Shown here piece by piece: positions 41,179-49,591 of a DNA stretch of 64,000 bases. Positions within the stretch are counted from its first letter, which is position 1; each line of letters opens with the position of its first letter. The notes beneath the pieces are model-generated. The model did no database searches and was not told the DNA's origin. It was given only the letters and a program-made list of their open reading frames with translations. The stretch spans positions 1,635,468 to 1,699,467 of the forward strand of contig CAWFPL010000008.1 of NCBI GenBank assembly GCA_963817785.1, read 5' to 3'. The translations under genes and the position numbers were made by a program. Source of the stretch: JAKALD01 sp963817785. Its GTDB lineage: Bacteria > Pseudomonadota > Gammaproteobacteria > Burkholderiales > SG8-39.

Positions 41179-41919
41179 TCAAGCGAACCCGCGCAGCAGC
41201 ACCGAGATGCCCGACAGCACGAGGACCGCGTACACCACCTTGACCACCGCGGCGCCGGGCACCGCGGCGTGCAGGCGATTGCCGAGGCGCACGCCGAGTA
41301 GCATGGCCGGCATGAGCCCGAGCGCGAACAGCAGCAGGCCGTCCTGCGTCAGCAGGCCGGTCACGCCGAACAGCACCGCGCGCACCACGCCGGAGAACAT
41401 GATCGTCGCCAGGTTGGTGGCACGCAGCTGTCCCTTGTCCGCAATGCGGCCGGTGTTGTACAGGGCGAACAGCACGCCGCCGGTGCCGAACATCGATGCG
41501 AGGGACCCGCCCACCAGGCCGATCGGCACGCACCAGGGACGCGCCAGCCTGAGCGCGGCGCCGCGCCGCGCCAGGCCGAAGAGCGCGTAGGCGAGCACGA
41601 AGGTGCCGAGCGCCGCGAGCAGCGGCTTCTCCGGAACGCGCAATAGCAGCGTTACGCCGGCGAGCATGCCGGCGAGCATGAACGGCGCCAGCCAGCCGAA
41701 CTCGTCCAGGCGCACACCGCGGCGCAGGCGCAGGCCGAACAGCACCATCATCGACAGGTCGAGCAGCATCATGAGCGGCACCGCGAAGCGGATCGGCAGC
41801 AGCTGCGCGAGCAGCGGCATGGCGATGACCGTCGAGCCGAATCCGGCCATGCCGAGCACCGTATACGCCGCCACGACGATCAGCGCGGCGAGGGCGAAGG
41901 TCGCCAGGGAGAAGGGCAC
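41179..41919 (-). CDS. TauE/SafE (TSUP) family membrane permease
   Basis: A 246-residue inner-membrane protein with about eight transmembrane segments. Family blocks: VLGMAGFGSTVIAMPLLAQLLP at the first re-entrant region and VGGSLASMFGTGGVLFALYN, the symmetrical second copy. Such permeases move sulfite, sulfoacetate or other organosulfonates; the substrate here is open. The start is a GTG at 41919; a CTG at 41937 overlapping the aroG stop would add six residues. Located directly downstream of aroG (15-nt gap), so it is in the attenuated transcript, though no pathway link is evident. Confidence 0.83.
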   Translation of the reverse strand: MPFSLATFALAALIVVAAYTVLGMAGFGSTVIAMPLLAQLLPIRFAVPLMMLLDLSMMVLFGLRLRRGVRLDEFGWLAPFMLAGMLAGVTLLLRVPEKPLLAALGTFVLAYALFGLARRGAALRLARPWCVPIGLVGGSLASMFGTGGVLFALYNTGRIADKGQLRATNLATIMFSGVVRAVLFGVTGLLTQDGLLLFALGLMPAMLLGVRLGNRLHAAVPGAAVVKVVYAVLVLSGISVLLRGFA

Positions 41920-41933
41920 GTCCGGCGGCGCGC

Positions 41934-43070
41934 TCAGTCGCCGCCGTTGCCGTTCGGCGCCGGCGCGGCCGCGCGGCGCCGGCGCACCGCCTCGGCGAGC
42001 TCCTCGAGCAGCGCGAGCGAATCCTCCCAGCCCAGGCACGCGTCGGTGATGCTCTGCCCGAAGGTGAGCGGCCGCCCCGCCACCAGGTCCTGGCGCCCTT
42101 CCACCAGATGCGATTCGATCATCACCCCCACGATGCACTTCTCGCCCGCGCCGAGCTGCCCGGCGACGTCGCGGCAGGCCTCGGCCTGGCGCTTGTAGTC
42201 CTTGCGGCTGTTGGCGTGCGACAGGTCGATCATCAGGCGCTCGGCGAGGCCCGCCTTGCGCAGCTCCTCGCACGCCGCGCGCACGCTGGCGGCGTCGTAA
42301 TTCGGCTGCTTGCCGCCGCGCAGGATGATGTGGCAGTCGTCGTTGCCGCGCGTCTGCACGATCGCCACCTGGCCGCTCTTGTGCACCGAAAGGAAATGGT
42401 GCTGCTGGCGCGCCGCGAGGATCGCGTCGACCGCGATGCGCACGTTGCCGTCGGTGCCGTTCTTGAAGCCGACCGCGGCTGACAGCCCCGAGGCGAGCTC
42501 GCGGTGCACCTGCGACTCGGTGGTGCGCGCGCCGATCGCGCCCCAGGAGACCAGGTCGCCGATGTACTGCGGCGAGATCACGTCGAGGAACTCGCAGCCG
42601 GCCGGCACGCCGAGCTGGTTGATGCGCACCAGCACGTCGCGCGCGATGCGCAATCCCTCGTTGATGCGGAAGCTGCCGTTGAGGTAGGGGTCGTTGATCA
42701 GGCCCTTCCAGCCTACCGTGGTGCGCGGCTTCTCGAAATACACGCGCATCACCAGCTCGATCTCGCCGCGCAGGCGGCGCCGCTCGTCCACCAGCCGCTC
42801 GGCGTAGGCGACTGCGGCGGCCGGGTCGTGGATCGAGCACGGGCCCATCACCACCAGCAGCCGGTCGGACTGCCCGTGCAGGATCTCGCGCACCCGCCGC
42901 CGGGTGTCGCTGATCAGCTGCTCGACCGGAGTGCCCTGGATCGGGAAGAAGCGGATCAGGTGCTCCGGCGGAGGCAGCGGGACGATGTTCTCGATGCGCT
43001 CGTCGTCGGTGAGCGAGGTCTTGTCGACCGGCAAGGCGGCCCCGAGGCCGCTATCGATGGGCGTGGTCAT
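41934..43070 (-). CDS. aroG: 3-deoxy-7-phosphoheptulonate synthase (DAHP synthase, type I)
   Basis: The first enzyme of the shikimate pathway: condenses phosphoenolpyruvate and erythrose 4-phosphate in the cytoplasm. The 378-residue protein shows VVMGPCSIHDPAAAVAYAERL, YFEKPRTTVGWKGLINDPYL, GARTTESQVHRELASGLS, FKNGTDGNVRIAVDA and DLSHANSRKDYKRQ. The N-terminal extension before residue 45 is the allosteric region of this AroF/G/H group. Transcription is very probably attenuated: a 21-residue leader peptide rich in Phe and an intrinsic terminator lie directly upstream (43102-43222). The bias of the leader suggests control by phenylalanine, but the isozyme class cannot be read with certainty. 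Confidence 0.95.
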   Translation of the reverse strand: MTTPIDSGLGAALPVDKTSLTDDERIENIVPLPPPEHLIRFFPIQGTPVEQLISDTRRRVREILHGQSDRLLVVMGPCSIHDPAAAVAYAERLVDERRRLRGEIELVMRVYFEKPRTTVGWKGLINDPYLNGSFRINEGLRIARDVLVRINQLGVPAGCEFLDVISPQYIGDLVSWGAIGARTTESQVHRELASGLSAAVGFKNGTDGNVRIAVDAILAARQQHHFLSVHKSGQVAIVQTRGNDDCHIILRGGKQPNYDAASVRAACEELRKAGLAERLMIDLSHANSRKDYKRQAEACRDVAGQLGAGEKCIVGVMIESHLVEGRQDLVAGRPLTFGQSITDACLGWEDSLALLEELAEAVRRRRAAAPAPNGNGGD

Positions 43071-43101
43071 GGCGCTCTTTCATCACGTCAGCAATGCAAA
43101 A

Positions 43102-43136
43102 AAAAACCGCCAGGCTTTGCGGCGCTGGCGGTTTTT
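43102..43136 (-). terminator. intrinsic terminator of the aroG attenuator
   Basis: A 12-bp stem (arms 43125-43136 and 43102-43113; core CCGCCAG paired with CTGGCGG) closes an 11-nt loop and, read on the minus strand, is followed by nine U residues (43098-43106 region). It sits 30-65 nt upstream of the aroG start and 21 nt after the leader-peptide stop. The 5' arm can instead pair with CTGGCGG inside the leader peptide (43171-43177), forming an antiterminator. Confidence 0.85.
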
Positions 43137-43156
43137 CGGGAATTCGCGGAATGCGA

Positions 43157-43222
43157 CTAGCCGTTCCCCTCCGCCAGCCGGCGCGGGAAGAAACCGTAAA
43201 AGAAAAAGAACCAGCGGTTCAT
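43157..43222 (-). CDS. aroG attenuator leader peptide, 21 residues, Phe-rich
   Basis: The minus-strand ATG at 43222 opens a 21-codon frame ending at TAG (43157-43159). The peptide reads MNRWFFFFYGFFP followed by RRLAEGNG: one Trp, six Phe and one Tyr within residues 4-12. A GAGG ribosome-binding site lies 8-11 nt upstream. It is followed after 21 nt by the intrinsic terminator and then aroG. This is the arrangement of classical amino-acid attenuators such as the phe and trp leaders. Stalling on the Phe run would leave the CTGGCGG segment free to block the terminator. Confidence 0.88.
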   Translation of the reverse strand: MNRWFFFFYGFFPRRLAEGNG

Positions 43223-43469
43223 CGCATTGCCCTCGAGGCCGATTCAAGCACGAACCGGCAGCATTTGGCAAATCCCCCGCGCAGCGCGGCCGGAGCGCCA
43301 TTTCACCGCGACGTCTCCCACTAGCACTCCGCGGCCCGCGCTGCCAAGCCGACGAGCGGCCTCCTGCGCCGATCCGCGGCGGCCATCAGGTGGCCTGAGT
43401 CTTGCTGCGCTATGCGCAGCGTGTTACTTTTTTTTCGCGGACGCTCCGCGTGAGATCAAGGAGGCATCC

Positions 43470-44480
43470 ATGTCGACAAACGTTGCCAACCCGCAAGCGG
43501 GTTCCAGTGTGTCGCTGACGGGCTCCTGCATTCCGATCGCCGGCTTCAAGGATGTCTACGCCGTCGCCGACGTCGAGCGTGCGCTGCAGGAGCTTCCGCC
43601 CTCGGCCAACGAGGGGCTGCGCGCGCTGTACGACAAGATGGTGCGCCTCGGCGGCCAGCGCTTCACCGTCAAGCCCTCGACCCTGCCGCAGATGGACGGG
43701 CTGTGCGAGGAGCTGCCCAACTTCACCGAGGTGCTCGAAGACATCCGCAAGCAGCTGGCGCTGTGCATCGACTCGAGCGATCCGGTCGAGCTGCCGCCCG
43801 TGCTGCTGCTCGGCGAGCCGGGAATCGGCAAGACGCACTTCGCGCGCCGCATCGCGCAGCTGCTCGGCACCGGCTTCGGCTTCGTGCCGATGAGCTCGCT
43901 CACCGCCGGCTGGATCCTGTCGGGCGCCTCGTCGCAGTGGAAGAACGCCAAGCCCGGCAAGGTGTTCGAGACCTTCCTCAACGGCGACTACGCCAACCCG
44001 GTGCTGGTGGTCGACGAGATCGACAAGGCGAGCGCCGAGGGCCAGTACGATCCGCTCGGCGCGCTCTACGGCCTGCTCGAGGCCGAGACAGCGACGCAGT
44101 TCGTGGACGAGTTCGCGGAGATTCCGATCGACGCCTCGGGCGCGGTGTGGTTCGCGACCGCCAACGACCCCGCGCGCATTCCGGAGCCGATCCTCAACCG
44201 CATGAACGTGTACCAGATCGAGCCGCCCGACGCCGCGGGCGCGGCGCGCATCGCGCTCGCGATCTATCGCGAGATCCGCAACGCGCACGACTGGGGCAGG
44301 CAGTTTCCCGAGGAGCCCGGGCAGATCGTGCTCGAGAAGCTCGCCGGGCTGTCGCCGCGCGAGATGCGGCGGGCGCTGCAGGCGGCGTTCGGCAACGCCA
44401 AGCTTGCCGGGCGCAGCGCCCTCTCGCCCGAAGACACCGAGCTGCAGCGCGGCGCGCGCCGCCAGAGGATCGGCTTTTAG
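43470..44480 (+). CDS. AAA-family ATPase, Lon-core/MoxR-like
   Basis: A 336-residue cytoplasmic ATPase. Walker A is LLGEPGIGKTHFARRIAQLL, Walker B VLVVDEIDKASAEG, sensor 1 VWFATANDPARIPEPILNRM, and the arginine-finger/sensor-2 region is LSPREMRRALQAAFGNAKLAGR. About 110 N-terminal residues precede the AAA module and resemble no domain I can name. It lacks the Lon protease domain and is not beside a VWA gene as MoxR usually is. It has a strong ribosome-binding site (AAGGAGG) at 43459. The gene ends in a 4-nt convergent overlap with trxC. Chaperone-like remodelling of an unknown client is inferred. Confidence 0.82.
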   Translation: MSTNVANPQAGSSVSLTGSCIPIAGFKDVYAVADVERALQELPPSANEGLRALYDKMVRLGGQRFTVKPSTLPQMDGLCEELPNFTEVLEDIRKQLALCIDSSDPVELPPVLLLGEPGIGKTHFARRIAQLLGTGFGFVPMSSLTAGWILSGASSQWKNAKPGKVFETFLNGDYANPVLVVDEIDKASAEGQYDPLGALYGLLEAETATQFVDEFAEIPIDASGAVWFATANDPARIPEPILNRMNVYQIEPPDAAGAARIALAIYREIRNAHDWGRQFPEEPGQIVLEKLAGLSPREMRRALQAAFGNAKLAGRSALSPEDTELQRGARRQRIGF

Positions 44481-44917
44481 GCTGCCAGGGTGCTACGCAC
44501 CCAGGCCGAGAGCGAGCGAGCGTCCATCGCGCCGGACTGGCGCGCGACCTCGCGCCCGCCGCGGAAGATCGCGAGCGTCGGAATGCCGCGGATGTTCATG
44601 CGCCCGGCGAGCGACTGCTCCTGGTCGGTATTCACCTTGAGGAAGCGCACCTGCGGCTCGAGCGCGCGCGCCGCCTGCTCGTAAGCGGGCGCCATCGAGC
44701 GGCACGGACCGCACCAGGGGGCCCAGAAATCCACCACCACCGGCACGTCGCTCTTATCGACCTGGGCGCGGAACCCGGCCTCGTCGACCTCGGCGGGATG
44801 GCCGCTGAACAGCGGCTGCTTGCAGCTCCCGCAGCTGCCGCCCTCGGCAAGCCGCTCGCTCGGCAGGCGGTTGGTGGTCCCGCAATGCGGGCAGACGACG
44901 TGCAGGGCTTCGGACAT
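44477..44917 (-). CDS. trxC: thioredoxin 2 (zinc-ribbon thioredoxin)
   Basis: A 146-residue oxidoreductase. Residues 1-35 form the zinc ribbon typical of TrxC: VVCPHCGTTNRLP and GGSCGSCKQPLF (two CxxC pairs). The thioredoxin domain has FWAPWCGPCRSMAP with active-site CGPC, then FLKVNTDQEQSLAGRMNIRGIPTLAIF with the cis-proline. It reduces protein disulfides in the cytoplasm and is often part of OxyR-type oxidative stress regulons. It is monocistronic here and convergent with the AAA ATPase gene. Confidence 0.94.
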   Translation of the reverse strand: MSEALHVVCPHCGTTNRLPSERLAEGGSCGSCKQPLFSGHPAEVDEAGFRAQVDKSDVPVVVDFWAPWCGPCRSMAPAYEQAARALEPQVRFLKVNTDQEQSLAGRMNIRGIPTLAIFRGGREVARQSGAMDARSLSAWVRSTLAA

Positions 44918-44980
44918 GCGCGGCTCCAGGATTTCCGTTGCCGCTTAGTTCGGGGCCGCGGCCCCCGCTTTCAAGACCGC

Positions 44981-45463
44981 TCAGGAGACGGTCGCGACCA
45001 GCATCCGGCCGCAGACCAGCACCGCGATCCAGATGAGCAGCGAGAGCGCCGCCGCCGCGCGCGCGGCCAGGGGCGGCATGCGCTCGGTGTCCCAGGCGGC
45101 CGCGCTCCTGAACGCGCCGGCGTGGAAGGCCGCGGCGTTCACCGCCCCGGCGAAAATCAATCCCATTTTCACTGCGAACAGGCGGCTCGCGATCAGCTTG
45201 CCCGCGTGCGCCACGAACATCGTGAGCCCGGCGGGCACGATCAGCACGAAGCTGAGCAGCGTCCACGGCAGGACGTGCGCGGCGAGGCGGCGCACCGAAA
45301 TGGAGCGCGACAGGCCCAGCAGCCGCAGGTCGAGCACCACGATCGAGCCGAACAGCAGGGCGACCCCCAGCAGGTGCACGGTCGCGACCGCACCGAACAC
45401 GAGGTGCGAGTCACGCAGCGCCTGGCCGAGCGGGGTGGCTTCGATCGCGCCGATCGGCGTCAT
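44981..45463 (-). CDS. DUF2214/DUF6644-like small membrane protein
   Basis: A 160-residue inner-membrane protein with four hydrophobic segments: AVATVHLLGVALLFGSIVVLDL, LLSFVLIVPAGLTMFVAHA, MGLIFAGAVNAAAF and ALSLLIWIAVLVCGRM. A conserved His and Arg sit in the first segment (SHLVFGAVATVHLLG, DLRLLG), as in the DUF2214-like proteins annotated next to housekeeping genes. No enzymatic motif is visible. It lies 13 nt downstream of alaS on the same strand. Function unknown. Confidence 0.72.
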   Translation of the reverse strand: MTPIGAIEATPLGQALRDSHLVFGAVATVHLLGVALLFGSIVVLDLRLLGLSRSISVRRLAAHVLPWTLLSFVLIVPAGLTMFVAHAGKLIASRLFAVKMGLIFAGAVNAAAFHAGAFRSAAAWDTERMPPLAARAAAALSLLIWIAVLVCGRMLVATVS

Positions 45464-45476
45464 GCCGCGCGGCGGA

Positions 45477-48094
45477 TCACAACCTGCCTTCCACCCAGGA
45501 CCTCACCGACTGCAGCGCCGCGGGCAGCTTCGCAGGCTCGGTGCCTCCGGCCTGCGCCATGTCGGGCCGCCCGCCGCCCTTGCCGCCGACCTGCTGCGCC
45601 ACGTAGTTGACCAGCTCGCCCGCCTTGACCCTGGCGGTGAGATCGGCGGTGACGCCGGCGATCAGGGCGACCTTGCCGTCGCTCACCGCGCTAAGCACGA
45701 TCGCCGCGGACTTCAGCTTGTCCTTGAGCTTGTCCAGGGTCTCGCGCAGCGTCTTCGCATCCGCGCCCTCGAGGGTCGCGGCGAGCACGTTGACGCCCTT
45801 CACCGCGACCGCCTGACCAGCGAGGTCCTCGCCCTGCGAGGCGGCGAGCCTCGATTTCAGGCGCGCCAGCTCGCGCTCGAGCAGCTTCACGTTGTCGAGC
45901 ACCTGGCCGATCTTCTGCGTCACCTCCGCGACCGGCGTCTTGAGCGCCGCCGCCGCCTCGGCGAGCTTCGCCTCCTGCTCCTGCACCCAGGCGAGCGCGC
46001 CCTCGCCGGTCACCGCCTCGACGCGCCGGATGCCCGCGGCCACCCCCGACTCGGCCACGATCTTGAACAGGCCGATGTCCCCGGTGCGCTTGACGTGCGT
46101 GCCGCCGCACAGCTCGGTGGAGAACTCGCCCATGCCAATCACGCGCACCTCGTCGCCGTACTTGTCGCCGAAGAACGCGAGCGCGCCGGCCTTGATGGCG
46201 TCGTCGAACTTCATCACCCGCGCCGAGACCTCGTCGTTGCGCCGGATGGCGGCGTTGACCAGCGCCTCGACCTCGCGGATCTGCGCCTCGCTCATCGGCT
46301 CGGAGTGCGAGAAGTCGAAGCGCGTGCGCTGCGCGTCGACCAGCGAGCCCTTTTGCTGCACGTGCTTGCCGAGCACCTGGCGCAGCGCCGCGTGCATGAG
46401 GTGGGTGGCGGAGTGGTTCCACGCCGCGCGCCGCCGCGCCGCGGCGTCCACCTGGGCGCGCACCTCGTCGCCCGGGCGCAGCACGCCGGTCATCTGCGTG
46501 CCGTGGTGGCCGAACACCTCGGCCTGGATCTTCTGCGTGTCCGACACCGCGAAGGTGCCGGCCGGCCCGATCATCTCGCCGCGGTCGCCCACCTGGCCGC
46601 CGGACTCGGCGTAGAACGGGGTGCGCTCGAGTACCACCACGCCGGTTTCGCCCGCGTTCAGCTCCGCCACCTGCGTGCCCTCGCGGTACAGCGCCAGCAC
46701 GGTCGCCTTGAGGCTCAAGGTGTCGTAGCCGTGAAACTCGGTCTTGCCGCCGGCGTACTCCAGGCCCGCCGACATCGAGAACTTGCTCGCCGCGCGCGCG
46801 CGCTCGCGCTGCTGCCCCATCGCCGCCTCGAAGCCGGCGATGTCGAGCTGGATGCCGCGCTCGCGGCAGATGTCGGCAGTCAGGTCGACCGGGAAGCCGA
46901 AGGTGTCGTACAGCCTGAACACGGTCTCGCCGTCGAGCATCGGGCCCTCGCCCGCCAGCGCCCCCTCGAGCACCGCCATGCCGTGCTCGAGCGTCTCGGC
47001 GAAGCGCTCCTCCTCCTGCTTGAGCACCTGGGCGACGCGCCGGTGCGCCTCGCCGAGCTCGGGATACGCCGCGCCCATGGCGTGCTCGAGATCGGCCACC
47101 ATGCGGTAGAAGAACGGCTGCTTCTGGCCGAGCTTGTAGCCGTGGCGGATCGCGCGCCGGATGATGCGCCGCAGGACGTAGCCGCGGCCCTCGTTGCCGG
47201 GAATCACGCCGTCCACGATCAGGAACGCGCAGGCGCGGATGTGATCGGCGATCACGTTGAGCGACGGGCTCTTCAGGTCCCTGGCGCCGGTCTCGCGCGC
47301 GGCGGCGCGGATCAGCTCCTGGAACAGGTCGATGTCGTAGTTCGAGTGCACGCCCTGCAGCACCGCGGCGATGCGCTCCAGCCCCATGCCGGTGTCGACC
47401 GAGGGCTTGGGCAGCGGATGCAGCTCGCCGCGCTCGTCGCGGTTGAACTGCATGAACACCAGGTTCCAGATCTCGATGTAGCGATCGCCGTCGGCATCCG
47501 CCGAGCCCGGCGGACCGCCGGCGATACCGGGGCCGTGGTCGTAGAAGATCTCGCTGCACGGCCCGCACGGGCCGGTGTCGGCCATCTGCCAGAAGTTGTC
47601 CGACTGGTACTTGTGCCCGCCCGGCTTGTCGCCGATGCGCACGCAGCGCTCGGGCGGAACGCCGATCTCCCTGGTCCAGATCGTCGTAGGCCTCGTCGTC
47701 GGTCGTGATACACCGTGGTCCACAGCTTGTCCTGCGACAGCTTGTAGACCTTGGTGAGCAGCTCCCAGGCGAAGTGGATCGCGTCGCGCTTGAAGTAGTC
47801 GCCGAAGGAGAAGTTGCCGAGCATCTCGAAGAACGTGTGGTGGCGCGCGGTGTAGCCGACGTTCTCCAGGTCGTTGTGCTTGCCGCCCGCGCGCACGCAG
47901 CGCTGCGAGGTCGTGGCGCGCGTGTAGGGACGCTTTTCCTTGCCCAGGAATACGTCCTTGAACTGCACCATGCCCGAGTTGGTGAACAGCAGCGTCGGGT
48001 CGTTGGCCGGCACCAGCGGGCTGGAGGCGACGATGGCGTGCCCCTTCGACTTGAAGTACTCGAGGAAGCTGGAACGGATCTCGGCGCTCTTCAT
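45477..48094 (-). CDS. alaS: alanyl-tRNA synthetase, sequence carries two close frameshifts
   Basis: AlaS charges tRNA(Ala). The start is ATG 48094 (MKSAEIRSSFLEYFKSKGH). The class II catalytic core shows LFTNSGMVQFKDVFLG, TTSQRCVRAGGKHNDLENVG and FEMLGNFSFGDYFK. After the breaks come IWTREIGVPPERCVRIG, TGPCGPCSEIFYDHGP and MGLERIAAVLQG; the editing domain has HSATHLMHAALR and ELCGGTHVKRTGD; the C-Ala domain ends GGGRPDMAQAGG. An extra base near 47704 and another near 47682 move the frame by two. The 7 codons between them (T/D-D-D-E-A-Y-D) still fit the family. Corrected length is 871 residues, normal. The gene is essential, so sequence error is most likely. Confidence 0.93.
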
Positions 48095-48239
48095 GCGGCG
48101 GTCTTGTGATGACAAGCTTATGATTTTACAGGAACGGCGCCGTCATTTGCGGGCGCGGCTGCGCCCCGTCACCGGCGCGCAAGCCCGATCGCGCCGAACC
48201 GAGCCTGTACAGTAGAGCCCGCCATCGATCGTCCCGAGC

Positions 48240-49094
48240 ATGAAAGCGCCCCGCTTCGCCTATGCGCGTCCCGCCACCGTCGAGGCGGCGCTCGCGCTGC
48301 TCGCCGCGCACGGCGACGAGGCGCGCGTGCTCGCCGGCGGCCAGAGCCTGGTGCCGATGCTCAACCTGCGCGTGGCCGCGCCGCGCGTGCTGGTCGACAT
48401 CAACCGCATTGCGGGCCTCGCGGGCATCGAGCTCGCCGGCGGCTGCGTGCGCATCGGCGCCCTCACGCGCCACGCCGAGCTCGAGCGCTCGGAGCTCGTC
48501 GCGCGCCACCTGCCCTTGCTCGCGAGCGCGATCCGCCATGTCGCGCATCCGGCGATCCGCAACCGCGGCACCCTCGGCGGCAGCTACGCGCTCGCCGACC
48601 CGGCGGCCGAGCTGCCCGCCTGCGCGCTCGCGCTCGGCGCGAGCTTCGTGCTGCGCGGCCCGCGCGGCGAACGGCGCGTCGGCGCAAGCGAATTCTTCCG
48701 TGGCCTGTACGAGACCGCGCTCGAGCCCGGCGAACTGCTGGTGGCCGCGGAGTTCCCGTTGCCCGCGACCGGGGCCGCGAGCGCCTTCGGCGAGCTCGCG
48801 CGGCGCCACGGCGATTACGCCATGGTCGGGCTGGCCGCCTGCGCGCAGCGCGAGGGCGCGCGCTTGCGCGGCGCGCGCCTCTCGTTCTTCGGCGTCGCCG
48901 ACCGGCCGGTGCTCGCAGCGCGCGCGGCGCGCGCGCTCGAGGGCAAGGCACTCGGCGACGCGGTCCTCGCCGAGGCGGTGGCGGCGCTCGACGCCGAGCT
49001 CGAGCCGCGCGGCGACCTGCACGCCTCGGCGGCGACCAAGCGCCGGCTCGCCGCAGTGCTGCTGCGCCGGGTGATCGGGGAGCTCGCTCAGTGA
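48240..49094 (+). CDS. molybdenum hydroxylase FAD-binding subunit (CoxM/CutM-like)
   Basis: A 284-residue middle subunit of a xanthine-oxidase-family enzyme. The FAD-binding sites are ARVLAGGQSLVPMLNLRVA and IRNRGTLGGSYALADPAAELPA, with the family TLGGS loop, followed by LYETALEPGELLVAAEFPLP and DYAMVGLAACAQ. It relays electrons from the iron-sulfur subunit to an acceptor. First gene of a run in which it overlaps the 2Fe-2S subunit gene by 4 nt (GTGA), and the order medium-small-large is the common one for CoxMSL-like enzymes. The substrate is unknown. Confidence 0.9.
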   Translation: MKAPRFAYARPATVEAALALLAAHGDEARVLAGGQSLVPMLNLRVAAPRVLVDINRIAGLAGIELAGGCVRIGALTRHAELERSELVARHLPLLASAIRHVAHPAIRNRGTLGGSYALADPAAELPACALALGASFVLRGPRGERRVGASEFFRGLYETALEPGELLVAAEFPLPATGAASAFGELARRHGDYAMVGLAACAQREGARLRGARLSFFGVADRPVLAARAARALEGKALGDAVLAEAVAALDAELEPRGDLHASAATKRRLAAVLLRRVIGELAQ

Positions 49095-49591
49095 ACGACG
49101 CACAGGAAGCGCTCGACATCGAGCTCGAAGTCAACGGCGAGCGCGTGCGCCGCCGCGTCGAGGCGCGCCGCAGCCTCGCCGACTTCCTGCGCCTGGACCT
49201 CGGGCTCACCGGCACCCACCTCGGCTGCGAGCACGGCGCCTGCGGCGCCTGCACGGTGCGCGTCGACGGCGCGATCGTGCGCGGCTGCCTGATGCTCGCG
49301 GCGCAGGCTGACGGCGCGCGCGTCCAGACCATCGAGGGGCTGTCGGACGCGGGCACGATCTCGGACCTGCAGAACGCCTTCGTGCTGCACAACGCCCTGC
49401 AGTGCGGCTACTGCACGCCGGCGATGCTGATCGCGGCGCAGGCGCTGCTGGAAGCGAACCCGGAGCCCACGCGCGAGCAGATCCGCGCGTTCCTCTCGGG
49501 CAACTACTGCCGCTGCACCGGCTACCAGTCGATCGTCGACGCCGTGGCCTCGGTCGCCGCCTATCGCAGGTCGAGCGCGGGCCCGCGATGA
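49091..49591 (+). CDS. molybdenum hydroxylase 2Fe-2S subunit (CoxS/CutS-like)
   Basis: A 166-residue subunit with two [2Fe-2S] clusters. The plant-type ferredoxin site is HLGCEHGACGACTVRVDG (Cys set CxxxxCxxC, fourth Cys in RGCLML), and the helical C-terminal site is QCGYCTPAMLIAAQAL plus GNYCRCTGYQSIVDAV. It carries electrons from the molybdenum centre to the FAD subunit. It starts at GTG 49091, overlapping the FAD subunit, and ends in an ATGA overlap with the large subunit, so all three are translationally coupled. Confidence 0.93.
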   Translation: MNDAQEALDIELEVNGERVRRRVEARRSLADFLRLDLGLTGTHLGCEHGACGACTVRVDGAIVRGCLMLAAQADGARVQTIEGLSDAGTISDLQNAFVLHNALQCGYCTPAMLIAAQALLEANPEPTREQIRAFLSGNYCRCTGYQSIVDAVASVAAYRRSSAGPR

